64,000 nucleotides of DNA from GCA-002050365 sp038235165 (GTDB lineage: Bacteria > Acidobacteriota > Blastocatellia > Pyrinomonadales > Pyrinomonadaceae). The stretch covers positions 62,001 to 126,000 of the forward strand of contig JBBSUG010000012.1 in NCBI GenBank assembly GCA_038235165.1. The letters run 5' to 3'. The stretch's first letter is position 1. Every line of letters starts with the position of its first letter. The position numbers were made by a program, and so were the translations under genes. A model generated the notes under the pieces. The model was not told the DNA's origin and made no database searches. It worked only from the letters and a program-made list of their open reading frames with translations. Below, in pieces: positions 36,433 to 43,737 of this stretch.

Positions 36433-36582
36433 ATGTGTTGTAAAAATCTTTGGAAAAAACTCGCTATATTTTTTGTCGCGCTTTTTATCGGAATATGTGT
36501 TGCGTCATTTTATATTTCATCCGAACCTTCACAGGTAAAGCCGAAAACTTCACACATTGAATCCGAAAATACCTTTTTCTAA
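36433..36582 (+). CDS. MCCK-type small membrane protein, probably frameshifted at its end
   Basis: A 49-residue frame with GGGAGAAA before ATG 36433. MCCKNLWKKLAIFFVALFIG matches the start and membrane helix of the 35965 gene. It stops right after a run of five T (36574-36578). Removing one T would join it to the next frame and give a 134-residue protein. Best read as the first half of one gene. Confidence 0.5.
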   Translation: MCCKNLWKKLAIFFVALFIGICVASFYISSEPSQVKPKTSHIESENTFF

Positions 36583-36838
36583 CTCTAAACCGCCAAAATT
36601 GTCGGATTGTAAAAATCCATTAGTTGATTTGACTGAAAAAAGGAATGAAATAATTAGTTGGTTTCTCAAAAATAAGAATGTTGATAAAAAACAGAAAATA
36701 GCAAAAGCAAAAGAATTGGAAAGACTGAATATTCAGATTGAAGCCTTTAGAAGTTTAGAAAATTCAGAAAAAGAAATTCAAAAGGAAGATAAACCTGTAA
36801 ATGATCTACTTTACAGAAAAAATTGTTACGAGTTTTAG
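36557..36838 (+). CDS. Second half of the disrupted MCCK-type gene
   Basis: This frame opens at TTG 36557 but has no ribosome site of its own. It reads SNSKPPKLSDCKNPLVDLTE and then a lysine-rich helical region (KQKIAKAKELERLNIQIEAF), and ends at 36838, touching the aldolase ATG. With the preceding frame it forms one small membrane protein with a coiled-coil tail, like the 35965 gene. Start as an independent gene is doubtful. Confidence 0.45.
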   Translation: MNPKIPFSNSKPPKLSDCKNPLVDLTEKRNEIISWFLKNKNVDKKQKIAKAKELERLNIQIEAFRSLENSEKEIQKEDKPVNDLLYRKNCYEF

Positions 36839-37639
36839 ATGGACGAATCACAAGCGCGAAAATTAATTATCGAAATCGGCAAATTGTTGTATGAGCGAAG
36901 CTACGTCGTTTCGTCAGACGGCAATATCAGTTGTCGTCTTGATGAAAACACGATTCTCGCCACGCCGACGATGACTTGTAAAGGTCGGATGACGGAAGAC
37001 GGTTTGGCTTTGACGGATTTGGACGGCAAGCCTTTGAACGATAAAAAAGCGTCGTCGGAATTGGCGATGCACCTTTTGATCTACAAAATGCGTCCCGACA
37101 TCAATGCCGTCTGCCACGCGCATCCGCCGCACGGGACGGCTTTTTCGGCGGCTGGTCTGGCGATTGACGCACCGATTTTGTCGGAAGTTATTTTGACGCT
37201 CGGCTGTGTGCCGCTGACCGATTACGGAACACCTTCGACGAGCGAGTTGACCGATTCGATGAAGCCGTTTGTCGAGCATCACAACGCGCTTTTGATGGCG
37301 AATCACGGCGCGGTCGCTTACGGCAAAGACTTGTGGGAAGCGTTCGATAGATTAGAAACGCTCGAACACACGGCGAAAATCGCCATTCTTTCCCGCGCTC
37401 TCGGCGGCGCAAACGATTTGCCGAAAGAAGCGATTTCAAAGTTGATAAACATTAGGGAAAAAGCCGGTTATTTGACCGAAGCGGCGCGGTGTCAGTCGTG
37501 CGGATATTTGGAACACGCCGACATCAAATGTGAACTTGACGGAACTACGGCAAACAATTCAAACTCGAACGGCGCGAAAATTTCGTTGAGCCGCGAAGAA
37601 CTAATCGAACTACTCGCGCAAGCGGCAAATGTTGGATAA
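36839..37639 (+). CDS. Class II aldolase (fuculose-phosphate aldolase-like) with candidate encapsulation peptide
   Basis: 266 residues. Zinc site: E74 in SSELAMH, H93 and H95 in CHAHPPHG, H156 in ANHGAV, as in L-fuculose/rhamnulose-1-phosphate aldolases, which yield lactaldehyde plus DHAP. After the ~225-residue catalytic domain comes a Cys-containing stretch (ARCQSCGY), a flexible linker (TTANNSNSNGAK) and an amphipathic helix (ISLSREELIELLAQAANVG), the hallmark of a microcompartment encapsulation peptide. First enzyme of the BMC operon. Probable cargo that releases an aldehyde inside the shell. Sugar substrate inferred, not proven. Confidence 0.85.
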   Translation: MDESQARKLIIEIGKLLYERSYVVSSDGNISCRLDENTILATPTMTCKGRMTEDGLALTDLDGKPLNDKKASSELAMHLLIYKMRPDINAVCHAHPPHGTAFSAAGLAIDAPILSEVILTLGCVPLTDYGTPSTSELTDSMKPFVEHHNALLMANHGAVAYGKDLWEAFDRLETLEHTAKIAILSRALGGANDLPKEAISKLINIREKAGYLTEAARCQSCGYLEHADIKCELDGTTANNSNSNGAKISLSREELIELLAQAANVG

Positions 37640-37642
37640 TTT

Positions 37643-38224
37643 ATGAAGGCTGTTCCGATTACAAATATGCAGATGACTCTGGAAGAATATTTGGAGTTTG
37701 ACTACAATGCTGAAGGTCGTTATGAATATTTCGACGGCGAAGTTGTCGAGATGAGCGGCGGAAGCCCGGAACATTCGCTGTTGGGAAATCGAGTCGGTTT
37801 TTTGCTGCAAAGGGAACTGATTCAAAAAAAATGTTCAGTTTGTAATTCCGAAGTTCAAATTAAAGTGCCGACGTTGCTGCCGTATCGTTACGGCGATGTT
37901 TCGGCATTATGCGGACAGCCCGTTTATGAAAATTTGGGAAATCAGCGACTGCTCGTCAATCCGAGTTTGATTGCTGAAGTACTTTCGCCTTCAACGGAAA
38001 CCTACGATAGAGAGGAAAAGTTTAAAGCACATAAATCAATCGAGAGTTTGCGCGAATATCTGTTAATTTCACAGGCGAAAAAATTTATTACGCTTTATGT
38101 AAGACACAATGAAAAATTTTGGTTCCAAAGCGAATATGTTGAGGGCGAAACCTTAAAAATCGAATCGCTTGATTGTGAATTGAGCGTGGACGAAGTTTAT
38201 CAGGGAATTATTTTTGAATCATAA
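37643..38224 (+). CDS. Uma2-family (DUF820) putative endonuclease
   Basis: 193 residues. MTLEEYLEFDYNAEGRYEYFDGEVVEMSGGSPEHS is replaced here by short blocks: RYEYFDGEVVEM (start of the PD-(D/E)XK fold), LIAEVLSPSTETYDR (core E and the SPST block), KFKAHKSIESLREYLLI. This is the standard Uma2 layout. Uma2 proteins are widespread, often multi-copy, with unclear role. Its position between the aldolase and BMC-H genes, 3 bp after the former, is odd for a shell operon; it may be a late insertion. Confidence 0.85.
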   Translation: MKAVPITNMQMTLEEYLEFDYNAEGRYEYFDGEVVEMSGGSPEHSLLGNRVGFLLQRELIQKKCSVCNSEVQIKVPTLLPYRYGDVSALCGQPVYENLGNQRLLVNPSLIAEVLSPSTETYDREEKFKAHKSIESLREYLLISQAKKFITLYVRHNEKFWFQSEYVEGETLKIESLDCELSVDEVYQGIIFES

Positions 38225-38241
38225 AATCAGGAGAAAATGAA

Positions 38242-38520
38242 ATGCAGGAAGCATTAGGAATGGTTGAGTGTAAAGGACTCGTGGCGATGATCGAAGCGGC
38301 AGACGCGATGGTTAAAGCGGCGAATGTCGAACTCGTCGGTTACGAAAAAATCGGCGCGGGTTTTGTCACCGCGATTGTGCGCGGCGATGTCGCGGCGGTC
38401 AAAGCGGCGACGGATGCAGGCGCGGCGGCGGCACGTCGAGTCGGCGAACTCGTTTCGGTTCACGTTATTGCGCGACCGCACGGCAGCGTTGATGATGTGA
38501 TGCCAATTGGTTTGAAATAA
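38242..38520 (+). CDS. BMC-H shell protein (hexamer, EutM/PduA-type)
   Basis: 92 residues, single BMC domain: EALGMVECKGLVAMIEAADAM at the N-terminus, then ANVELVGYEKIGAGFVTAIV and RGDVAAVKAATDAGAAAA, ending HVIARPHGSVDD. Forms hexagonal tiles of the shell. Preceded by AGGAG at 38229-38233. It is the only BMC-H in the locus, and no BMC-T is present. Confidence 0.96.
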   Translation: MQEALGMVECKGLVAMIEAADAMVKAANVELVGYEKIGAGFVTAIVRGDVAAVKAATDAGAAAARRVGELVSVHVIARPHGSVDDVMPIGLK

Positions 38521-38530
38521 CTAATCAAAA

Positions 38531-38797
38531 ATGATAATTGCGCGAATTATAGGCACGGTGGTCGCTTCGCAAAAAGATGAGCGGCTGAACGGCAAAAAAC
38601 TTTTAATCGTAAAGCCGATTAATCTCGACGGCACGGATCAGAGCGGCTATGTCGTCGCTGTTGATACGGTCGGCGCGGGTTTTCACGAAAAGGTTTTAGT
38701 CGTCGCCGGTTCGTCGGCGCGTCTTGCCGAAGGGAATAAGGACTGTCCGGTTGATTCGGCGATTGTCGGCGTGATTGATTCTTACGATTACAAATAA
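38531..38797 (+). CDS. BMC-P shell vertex protein (EutN/CcmL family)
   Basis: 88 residues. MIIARIIGTVVASQKDERL is the family start, KLLIVKPI and YVVAVDTVGAGFHEKVLVVAGSSAR follow, and it ends DSAIVGVIDSY. Forms pentamers capping the shell vertices. First of three BMC-P copies here. Confidence 0.95.
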   Translation: MIIARIIGTVVASQKDERLNGKKLLIVKPINLDGTDQSGYVVAVDTVGAGFHEKVLVVAGSSARLAEGNKDCPVDSAIVGVIDSYDYK

Positions 38798-38802
38798 AAA
38801 TT

Positions 38803-39390
38803 ATGAGAAAACATCTTCCACTTTTTTCTGCACTTTTGTTTTGTTTCTGCATTTTCAATACCGCTCAGGCGCAAACCGACATCGCGCCGGAAAAGAAAAA
38901 TCTGATCGCCGAGCTAATCGTGCTGACTAAAACTAACCAGCAAATCGCTAAAATTACCAACACGATACTCAAATCAATGGAGTTGACTTATCCGCTGACA
39001 ATCAAGCGGTCAATTGAGAGCAGAACCGATTTGAACGCGAAGGAAAAAGCACAACTCGAAAGCGAGATGTCTGACAGTTTCAAATCGTTTAGTAAAAAGT
39101 TTCGGGAACGACTGCCTCAAGCCGTCGATTATCCTCGATACGTCGAAGAAGCCGTTTATCCGTTATACGACAAGTTTTTTACGAGCAAAGAATTGAGCGA
39201 CCTGATTGCGTTTTACAGAACTGAAACGGGGCAAAAGGTTGTCGAAACAATGCCGCTTGTTTTCGCCGATGCAGATCGTTTATCGAGAGAGATATTGCTC
39301 CCGAAAGTATTGAAATTACTTGACGAAATCATTGAAGAAGATTTAAAAAATGCACGTCAACCGCCGCCGCCGAAAAAGGTTTCAAAGTAA
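38803..39390 (+). CDS. Secreted DUF2059 protein
   Basis: 195 residues with a signal peptide (FSALLFCFCIFNTAQAQ, cleavage after AQA). The mature part carries the DUF2059 block VYPLYDKFFTSKELSDLIAFY and TETGQKVVETMP. A periplasmic protein of unknown role lying between shell genes, with gaps of only 5 and 2 bp to its neighbours. Its location conflicts with a cytosolic microcompartment, so it is likely a passenger of the operon. Confidence 0.85.
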   Translation: MRKHLPLFSALLFCFCIFNTAQAQTDIAPEKKNLIAELIVLTKTNQQIAKITNTILKSMELTYPLTIKRSIESRTDLNAKEKAQLESEMSDSFKSFSKKFRERLPQAVDYPRYVEEAVYPLYDKFFTSKELSDLIAFYRTETGQKVVETMPLVFADADRLSREILLPKVLKLLDEIIEEDLKNARQPPPPKKVSK

Positions 39391-39392
39391 GA

Positions 39393-39677
39393 ATGCAAAT
39401 TGCCCGCGTCATCGGAACGGTTGTTTCCACGATTAAAAACGAAACGCTCGAAGGGCGCAAGTTTTTGATCGTGCAGACGTTAAATGCCGATTTAGAGCCG
39501 AGCGGTAAACCGCTGATCGCGCTCGATGCCGTCGGCGCAGGCGAAGGCGAATTGGTTTTTTGGTGTCGCGGCAAAGAAGCGAGCTTTCCGTTTAAACGCG
39601 ATTCGACACCGACGGATTGCACGATTGTCGGAATTATTGATTCGGATTCGCACGTTTTTAATGTCGAGCAGAAATAA
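39393..39677 (+). CDS. BMC-P shell vertex protein (EutN/CcmL family), second copy
   Basis: 94 residues: MQIARVIGTVVSTIKNETL, LIVQTLNADLE, LIALDAVGAGEGELVFWCRGKEAS and DCTIVGIIDSD. Diverged from the 38531 copy, so heteropentamers or different vertices are possible. ATG immediately follows the DUF2059 stop, and TAA touches the next ATG. Confidence 0.95.
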   Translation: MQIARVIGTVVSTIKNETLEGRKFLIVQTLNADLEPSGKPLIALDAVGAGEGELVFWCRGKEASFPFKRDSTPTDCTIVGIIDSDSHVFNVEQK

Positions 39678-39965
39678 ATGTTAATTGCGCGAGTGATCGG
39701 AAATGTCGTGGCGACGCAAAAAAATCAGCGTTATGAAGGTGCGCGCGTGATGCTTTGCCGGCAGATTACGCCCGAAGGCGAAGATATGGATTATACTTGT
39801 CTCGCGCTCGATTCGGTTTCGGCGGGCGAAGGCGACATCGTTTTAATCGTGCAGGAAGGATGGGGCGCGTCAACTGCGTCAACCGGCAAACAAGGCGCGG
39901 CGATTGATTCGGCGATTGTCGGTGTAGTTGATTATATTGATTTGCTGCCGCCGCAAGAGAAATAA
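39678..39965 (+). CDS. BMC-P shell vertex protein (EutN/CcmL family), third copy
   Basis: 95 residues: MLIARVIGNVVATQKNQRYE, VMLCRQITPEG, LALDSVSAGEGDIVLIVQEGWGAS, DSAIVGVVDYIDL. The start ATG follows the previous stop with no gap. Three BMC-P paralogues with one BMC-H is a high vertex-to-facet gene ratio, as in some other aldolase-type BMC loci. Confidence 0.95.
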   Translation: MLIARVIGNVVATQKNQRYEGARVMLCRQITPEGEDMDYTCLALDSVSAGEGDIVLIVQEGWGASTASTGKQGAAIDSAIVGVVDYIDLLPPQEK

Positions 39966-39992
39966 TTCGAGATTTCAAATTTCAAATTCCAG
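39966..39992 (+). repeat. Heptamer-like repeat before a start codon
   Basis: TTTCAAATTTCAAATTCCAG directly precedes the ATG at 39993. Same family as the clusters before mraY, murC, ftsQ and ftsA. Confidence 0.6.
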
Positions 39993-40316
39993 ATGGAAAC
40001 TCAAAATATAAACAATTTAGCTGAAAAAATTGCGCTTCTATTGCAGACGGAAATGCAAAACGCGGATGGTAGTGTGAAATTTAGTATCGAAACAATCAAC
40101 CGAAGATTAGCTGATCTCGAATCGAAGAATCCCGGGAATCTAGAATCCAAAATTCAAAATTCAAAATCGTCTCATTTCAGCCAACAAAAATTTACCAATC
40201 TCGAAGAACTCGCTGATGAAATAATTGCGGACATCGAAACGGAAAAGGCTTGCCCGTATGAACCGACGGGCAAGCCTTGCGACCATTGCGCGATGTGTAA
40301 TTCGCGCGGCTTTTGA
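39993..40316 (+). CDS. Small cysteine-rich protein ending the microcompartment operon
   Basis: 107 residues, unknown family. N-terminal helix (NNLAEKIALLLQTEM), a low-complexity linker (LESKNPGNLESKIQNSKSSH) encoded in frame by the AT-rich repeat (40121-40168), a second amphipathic helix (FTNLEELADEIIADIE), and a C-terminal CPYEP-C-DHC-AMC cluster that could bind zinc or Fe-S. The helices resemble encapsulation-type helices, so it may be a BMC cargo or adaptor. Its end is only 3 nt from the convergent lemA stop and contains that gene's probable terminator. Confidence 0.6.
   Translation: METQNINNLAEKIALLLQTEMQNADGSVKFSIETINRRLADLESKNPGNLESKIQNSKSSHFSQQKFTNLEELADEIIADIETEKACPYEPTGKPCDHCAMCNSRGF
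40245..40278 (-). terminator. Probable lemA terminator inside the convergent coding sequence
   Basis: AAGGCTTGCCCGT (40245-40257) pairs perfectly with ACGGGCAAGCCTT (40266-40278). The minus strand continues TTTCCGTTTC. It lies within the last codons of the 39993 gene and 42 nt past the lemA stop. Confidence 0.6.
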
Positions 40317-40319
40317 TTT

Positions 40320-40943
40320 CTACTGGTTGGTGTTTTTTCGCATCGAATTCGGATCGCCAACGTCCGGGACCGTTTGCGCTCTTTCATCAGCTTTGAAAAA
40401 CGGTTCTTCCTTGAAACCCATAATACTCGCCGTCAAAACAGCCGGAAATTTATTGCGCGTCGTATTGTAATCCGTCACAGCGTTATTATAATCGGTGCGG
40501 GCGACATTAATGCGGTTTTCAGTTCCGGCAAGTTCGGTTTGAACATTTTTGAAAGCGTCAATTGACTGAAGCTGCGGATAATTTTCCTGCAAGCTCAAAA
40601 GTCTGCCGATAGTTCCGCCAAAACTGTTGTTAGCGTCTAAAACCGCTTGTTTTTGTTCGGGCGTTTTGTCACCGTCAGCACCTTGCGGAGCGGCTTTCGA
40701 TGCGTCTAAAAGCCGTGAACGCGCCTCGGCAATTTGCCCGAAAACTTCCTGTTCCTGAACGCCCGCCATTTGCGCTGTTTTGACCAAATTCGGAATCAGA
40801 TCCGCCCGCCGCTGCAATGAAGTTTCGACGTTTGCCCACTTGCCTTTGACACCTTGCTGTTTTTCCGTCAAATTGTTGTAGCTGCAACCCGACAGTCCGA
40901 ATGCGACGACCATCACAGCCGCTAATAAATATACTCTTTTCAT
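40320..40943 (-). CDS. LemA-family lipoprotein
   Basis: About 207 residues. ATG 40943 is the start because AAGGAG lies 8 nt upstream, inside the open frame that extends to 40961. Lipobox FGLSGC gives a lipid-anchored protein. The LemA core is clear: WANVETSLQRRADLIPNLVKT, LSLQENYPQLQS, ENRINVARTDYNNAVTDYN. Coiled-coil envelope protein of unknown role, often beside TPM-domain proteins as here. Confidence 0.92.
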   Translation of the reverse strand: MKRVYLLAAVMVVAFGLSGCSYNNLTEKQQGVKGKWANVETSLQRRADLIPNLVKTAQMAGVQEQEVFGQIAEARSRLLDASKAAPQGADGDKTPEQKQAVLDANNSFGGTIGRLLSLQENYPQLQSIDAFKNVQTELAGTENRINVARTDYNNAVTDYNTTRNKFPAVLTASIMGFKEEPFFKADERAQTVPDVGDPNSMRKNTNQ

Positions 40944-41026
40944 CTTTTTTATCTCCTTCATAAAAAGTTAATTGTTAATTGTGATGTTAATGGCAATCGC
41001 CGTTTAGACAATTAACCATCAACCGT

Positions 41027-41740
41027 TTACGATTTTTCCATTTTGTCAACGATTTCGATGACGTTTTCAATCTGTTCCATATAATCGCCAAAAATCCGAT
41101 TTGCTTCGACTTCATCGAGTGTTTTGGCAAAATTATTTTCCCGCATATTCAAAACTTTGACGAATGAACTGCCGTCGATTTTCAAATTTTCGACGGTCAG
41201 CGCGATGATTTCGTGTTTTGTTGACGGCGGCTCAACGCCGTTAAGTATCAGAACGGCGCGAAACAGCGAGGCGAAACTCGAAAGGCTTTTCGCCATTAAA
41301 TTTACTAAACCTTCGACCGATGCCGATGCGGGAATATACTCGCGGCGCAGTCTGATAAATTTACTTCGCAGTTCAAATTCGGTTTGATGTCTTAAATATT
41401 CGTCGGAAATATTCAGGTTCGCCAGCACATCTGCGCCGTAGAGAACTTTGCGGGCGCGTTCCATATTATGAAACTCAATCGGGAAAACATCCGCCGCATT
41501 TTGCAATTCGCCAACAGTAAAATAAGTCGGCACGGAATGTCCCGTTTTTTTCCATTCGCGCATACACGCATTGGCATTTCGCAAGTCTTGCGGCGTAATT
41601 CGGTGCAGCGCGACCAATAACTTATAATCCGTCTGCTGCGCCGCGAAATCGCCCGCCGCCGCCCAGCCGTAAAGAATTACGGAAGCTAAATTTTTCCCGT
41701 GCGTCATCTTCAAATCATCAACAAATGCGTCAAATTTCAT
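41027..41740 (-). CDS. Nucleotidyltransferase-like protein with degenerate active site
   Basis: 237 residues. ILYGWAAAGDFAAQQTDYKLLVA aligns with the minimal nucleotidyltransferase signature GS-x6-D-x-D, but GS is GW and the second acidic residue is Lys (TDYK), so catalysis is doubtful. C-terminal ~100 residues are helical (LVNLMAKSLSSFASLFRAVLIL), like HI0074/HEPN-type substrate-binding domains. Sits between lemA and the TPM-domain gene; role unknown. Confidence 0.6.
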   Translation of the reverse strand: MKFDAFVDDLKMTHGKNLASVILYGWAAAGDFAAQQTDYKLLVALHRITPQDLRNANACMREWKKTGHSVPTYFTVGELQNAADVFPIEFHNMERARKVLYGADVLANLNISDEYLRHQTEFELRSKFIRLRREYIPASASVEGLVNLMAKSLSSFASLFRAVLILNGVEPPSTKHEIIALTVENLKIDGSSFVKVLNMRENNFAKTLDEVEANRIFGDYMEQIENVIEIVDKMEKS

Positions 41741-41781
41741 ATAATTTATTCTTCAAAGGACAAAAGACCAGGCACGACTGC

Positions 41782-42648
41782 CTACCAATCGCCGCCTGCC
41801 CCGCCGCCGCCAAAATCGCCGCCGCCGCCGAATCCGCCCCAATCACTGCCGCCCGATGAACCGCCGCCGCCGCCCCAATTACTGCCGCCGGATGAACCGC
41901 CCGAACTGTTGACAATGGAACTTAGAATCAGCGGAAGCCAAAATGAACCGCCGCCGCCGCCGCGACCGCCGCCGCCTCTGCCGCCGCGACTAAAAATTAT
42001 AATCATTAAAATAAAAAGCAGTATTAAACACCCGGCACTGCCGAAGAAAGAACCTCCGCTTTTTCGTGTGCTTCGCTCCTGCGGCTGAATCGGCGCGGGG
42101 TCACCTGTCTGCTTCGCCTTGATGGTGGCGATATAAGCGTCAATCGTGTCGGAAATGCCCTTGCCGTAATTTCCTTGTTTAAATGCGGGAACGAGTTGCT
42201 GCCGCTGAATTTGTCCGACTGCGCCGTCCGGCAGTTCGTCTTCCAAATCGCGGCTAATCTGTGTAAAGTATTTTTTGTCGTCAATCGCCACAAACAACAA
42301 TGCGCTTGGATTGTCGGTTTGTTTCGAACCGATGCCCCAGCCGCGAGCCACCGCCAGCGAATAATCGAAAATATCGCGGTCGCCGGTTGTTCTGACAACC
42401 GCGACGGCGAGTTCGACCTTCGGATTGGTCGAATCACGAAACTGAATAATACGCTGATTTAGTTGTGCTTTGGTATTTTCGTCGAGAACCCCGGCGTAAT
42501 CATTAACCGGCGCATTCGGTTTCGTCAGCGGCGATTCGTCAATTGAAAAAGGTTTGGCGGACTGCGAAAACACGCTCTGCGTCGTCAAGCCGAAAAGTAG
42601 AACAAAGAAAAATGCGCTTAATTTTGCTGTTGGTAGAATCTTCTTCAT
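41782..42648 (-). CDS. TPM-domain (YgcG-like) membrane protein
   Basis: About 288 residues from ATG 42648; the longer frame to 42783 lacks a signal. Signal peptide (FFFVLLFGLTTQSVFSQ), an extracytoplasmic TPM domain (VNDYAGVLDENTKAQLNQRI, GWGIGSKQTDNPSALLFVAID), a membrane helix (CLILLFILMIIIF), and a Gly/Ser/Trp-rich tail ending GGGAGGDW. Typical partner of LemA. Exact function unknown; TPM proteins have been linked to photosystem repair and envelope stress. Confidence 0.85.
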   Translation of the reverse strand: MKKILPTAKLSAFFFVLLFGLTTQSVFSQSAKPFSIDESPLTKPNAPVNDYAGVLDENTKAQLNQRIIQFRDSTNPKVELAVAVVRTTGDRDIFDYSLAVARGWGIGSKQTDNPSALLFVAIDDKKYFTQISRDLEDELPDGAVGQIQRQQLVPAFKQGNYGKGISDTIDAYIATIKAKQTGDPAPIQPQERSTRKSGGSFFGSAGCLILLFILMIIIFSRGGRGGGGRGGGGGSFWLPLILSSIVNSSGGSSGGSNWGGGGGSSGGSDWGGFGGGGDFGGGGAGGDW

Positions 42649-42721
42649 TTTTTCAATTATACATCGTTTGGTACTCTTCGACATAATACGAATAAAGTCG
42701 GGCGAAGTTCCCGGATTGAAA

Positions 42722-43522
42722 TTATCGCTCCAAAAATGAATGCAAAATAAAATGCAAAACGAAAAACAGAGCGACCCCGGCAAACACCGACATTGAAACG
42801 AGCGGTTTTTTGCCGCCGTGATGATTGACTTCCGGGATCAAATCGCTTGCCGCCACATAAAGCGTCACGCCGCTTGCCAGCGGAAGCGCGTAAGCGACCG
42901 TGAAACCGATTTTTGCGCCGATAAAATAATAAAGCAGAACGCCGAAAAACGTCGTCAACCCGACGAGTGACGTGGCAAACATCACTTCTTTGAATCCTTT
43001 GCCTGCCGCCAAAATCATTGACGCAATCGTAAAACCTTCGGGAAATTTGTGCAGGAAAACGGCGAAAAATACGAGAATTCCGACGCGGTAGTCAACCTGC
43101 GCGGCGGCGGCAATCGAAACGCCGTCAAAAAATGTATGAATCAGCAAACCGCCGATTGCCGTGTAAGCCGAAGAGGTGGAAATTAAATGGTCCGGGTGCA
43201 TTTCCTCGCCGAGGTGGAAATGCGGCGCGATGGTGTGTTCAAAAAATTGCGTGATTAAATATCCGATGAGCAGCAACCCCATCGGGTAAATTAATATTTC
43301 GCTGTTAAAACTGCCTTCTTTCTGCCAGAGTCCGATGACTTCGGGCAAAATGTCAATAAAGGTGACGGCGAGCATAAAACCCGCGCCCAACGCCAGAATA
43401 TACTTGAGCAGTTTTTTGTAATTTTTCTGGATGCCGGGCGGAAACAAAATCAAACCGCCCAGGACGTTTGCCAAACCCGCAAAAATACCAAAAATTAAAA
43501 GATTGAGAAGCGTGATCTCCAT
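42722..43522 (-). CDS. ZIP-family divalent metal transporter
   Basis: 266 residues with about eight hydrophobic helices. HTFFDGVSIAAA and HKFPEGFTIA carry the paired HxxxD/HxxxE metal ligands of transmembrane helices 4 and 5. EMHPDHL (loop) and LPEV are further conserved. Moves Zn2+ or a related metal; GufA-like length. Monocistronic. Only a 465-bp gap separates it from rsmH. Confidence 0.93.
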   Translation of the reverse strand: MEITLLNLLIFGIFAGLANVLGGLILFPPGIQKNYKKLLKYILALGAGFMLAVTFIDILPEVIGLWQKEGSFNSEILIYPMGLLLIGYLITQFFEHTIAPHFHLGEEMHPDHLISTSSAYTAIGGLLIHTFFDGVSIAAAAQVDYRVGILVFFAVFLHKFPEGFTIASMILAAGKGFKEVMFATSLVGLTTFFGVLLYYFIGAKIGFTVAYALPLASGVTLYVAASDLIPEVNHHGGKKPLVSMSVFAGVALFFVLHFILHSFLER

Positions 43523-43701
43523 AAAAAAGAGTTATTTTCGCGGCAATAAAAGCGATTTTTAAACTTGAACGGGCAAAAAATATAAGATATAAACTTTAAC
43601 GCAAACTTCGCCGAAAAGAAACTATAATTCTACCGATAGTTTCTTAATCACACCATTAACAAATTTAAGCATCTGATTAAAGTAAAAAATATAAATAATT
43701 C

Positions 43702-43731
43702 TTGACAGTTGGCAAAAGATAATCGTAAGAT
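43702..43731 (+). promoter_or_regulatory. Sigma70 promoter of the dcw cluster
   Basis: Perfect TTGACA (43702-43707), 18-bp spacer, TAAGAT (43726-43731). It is the best promoter in the gap before rsmH. Confidence 0.7.
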
Positions 43732-43737
43732 GCTAAT

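Noticed and set aside
41790..42000. GC-rich GCCGCC tract as a CRISPR or satellite array
   Set aside because: It is the Gly-rich tail of the TPM protein read on the other strand, with no spacer structure.
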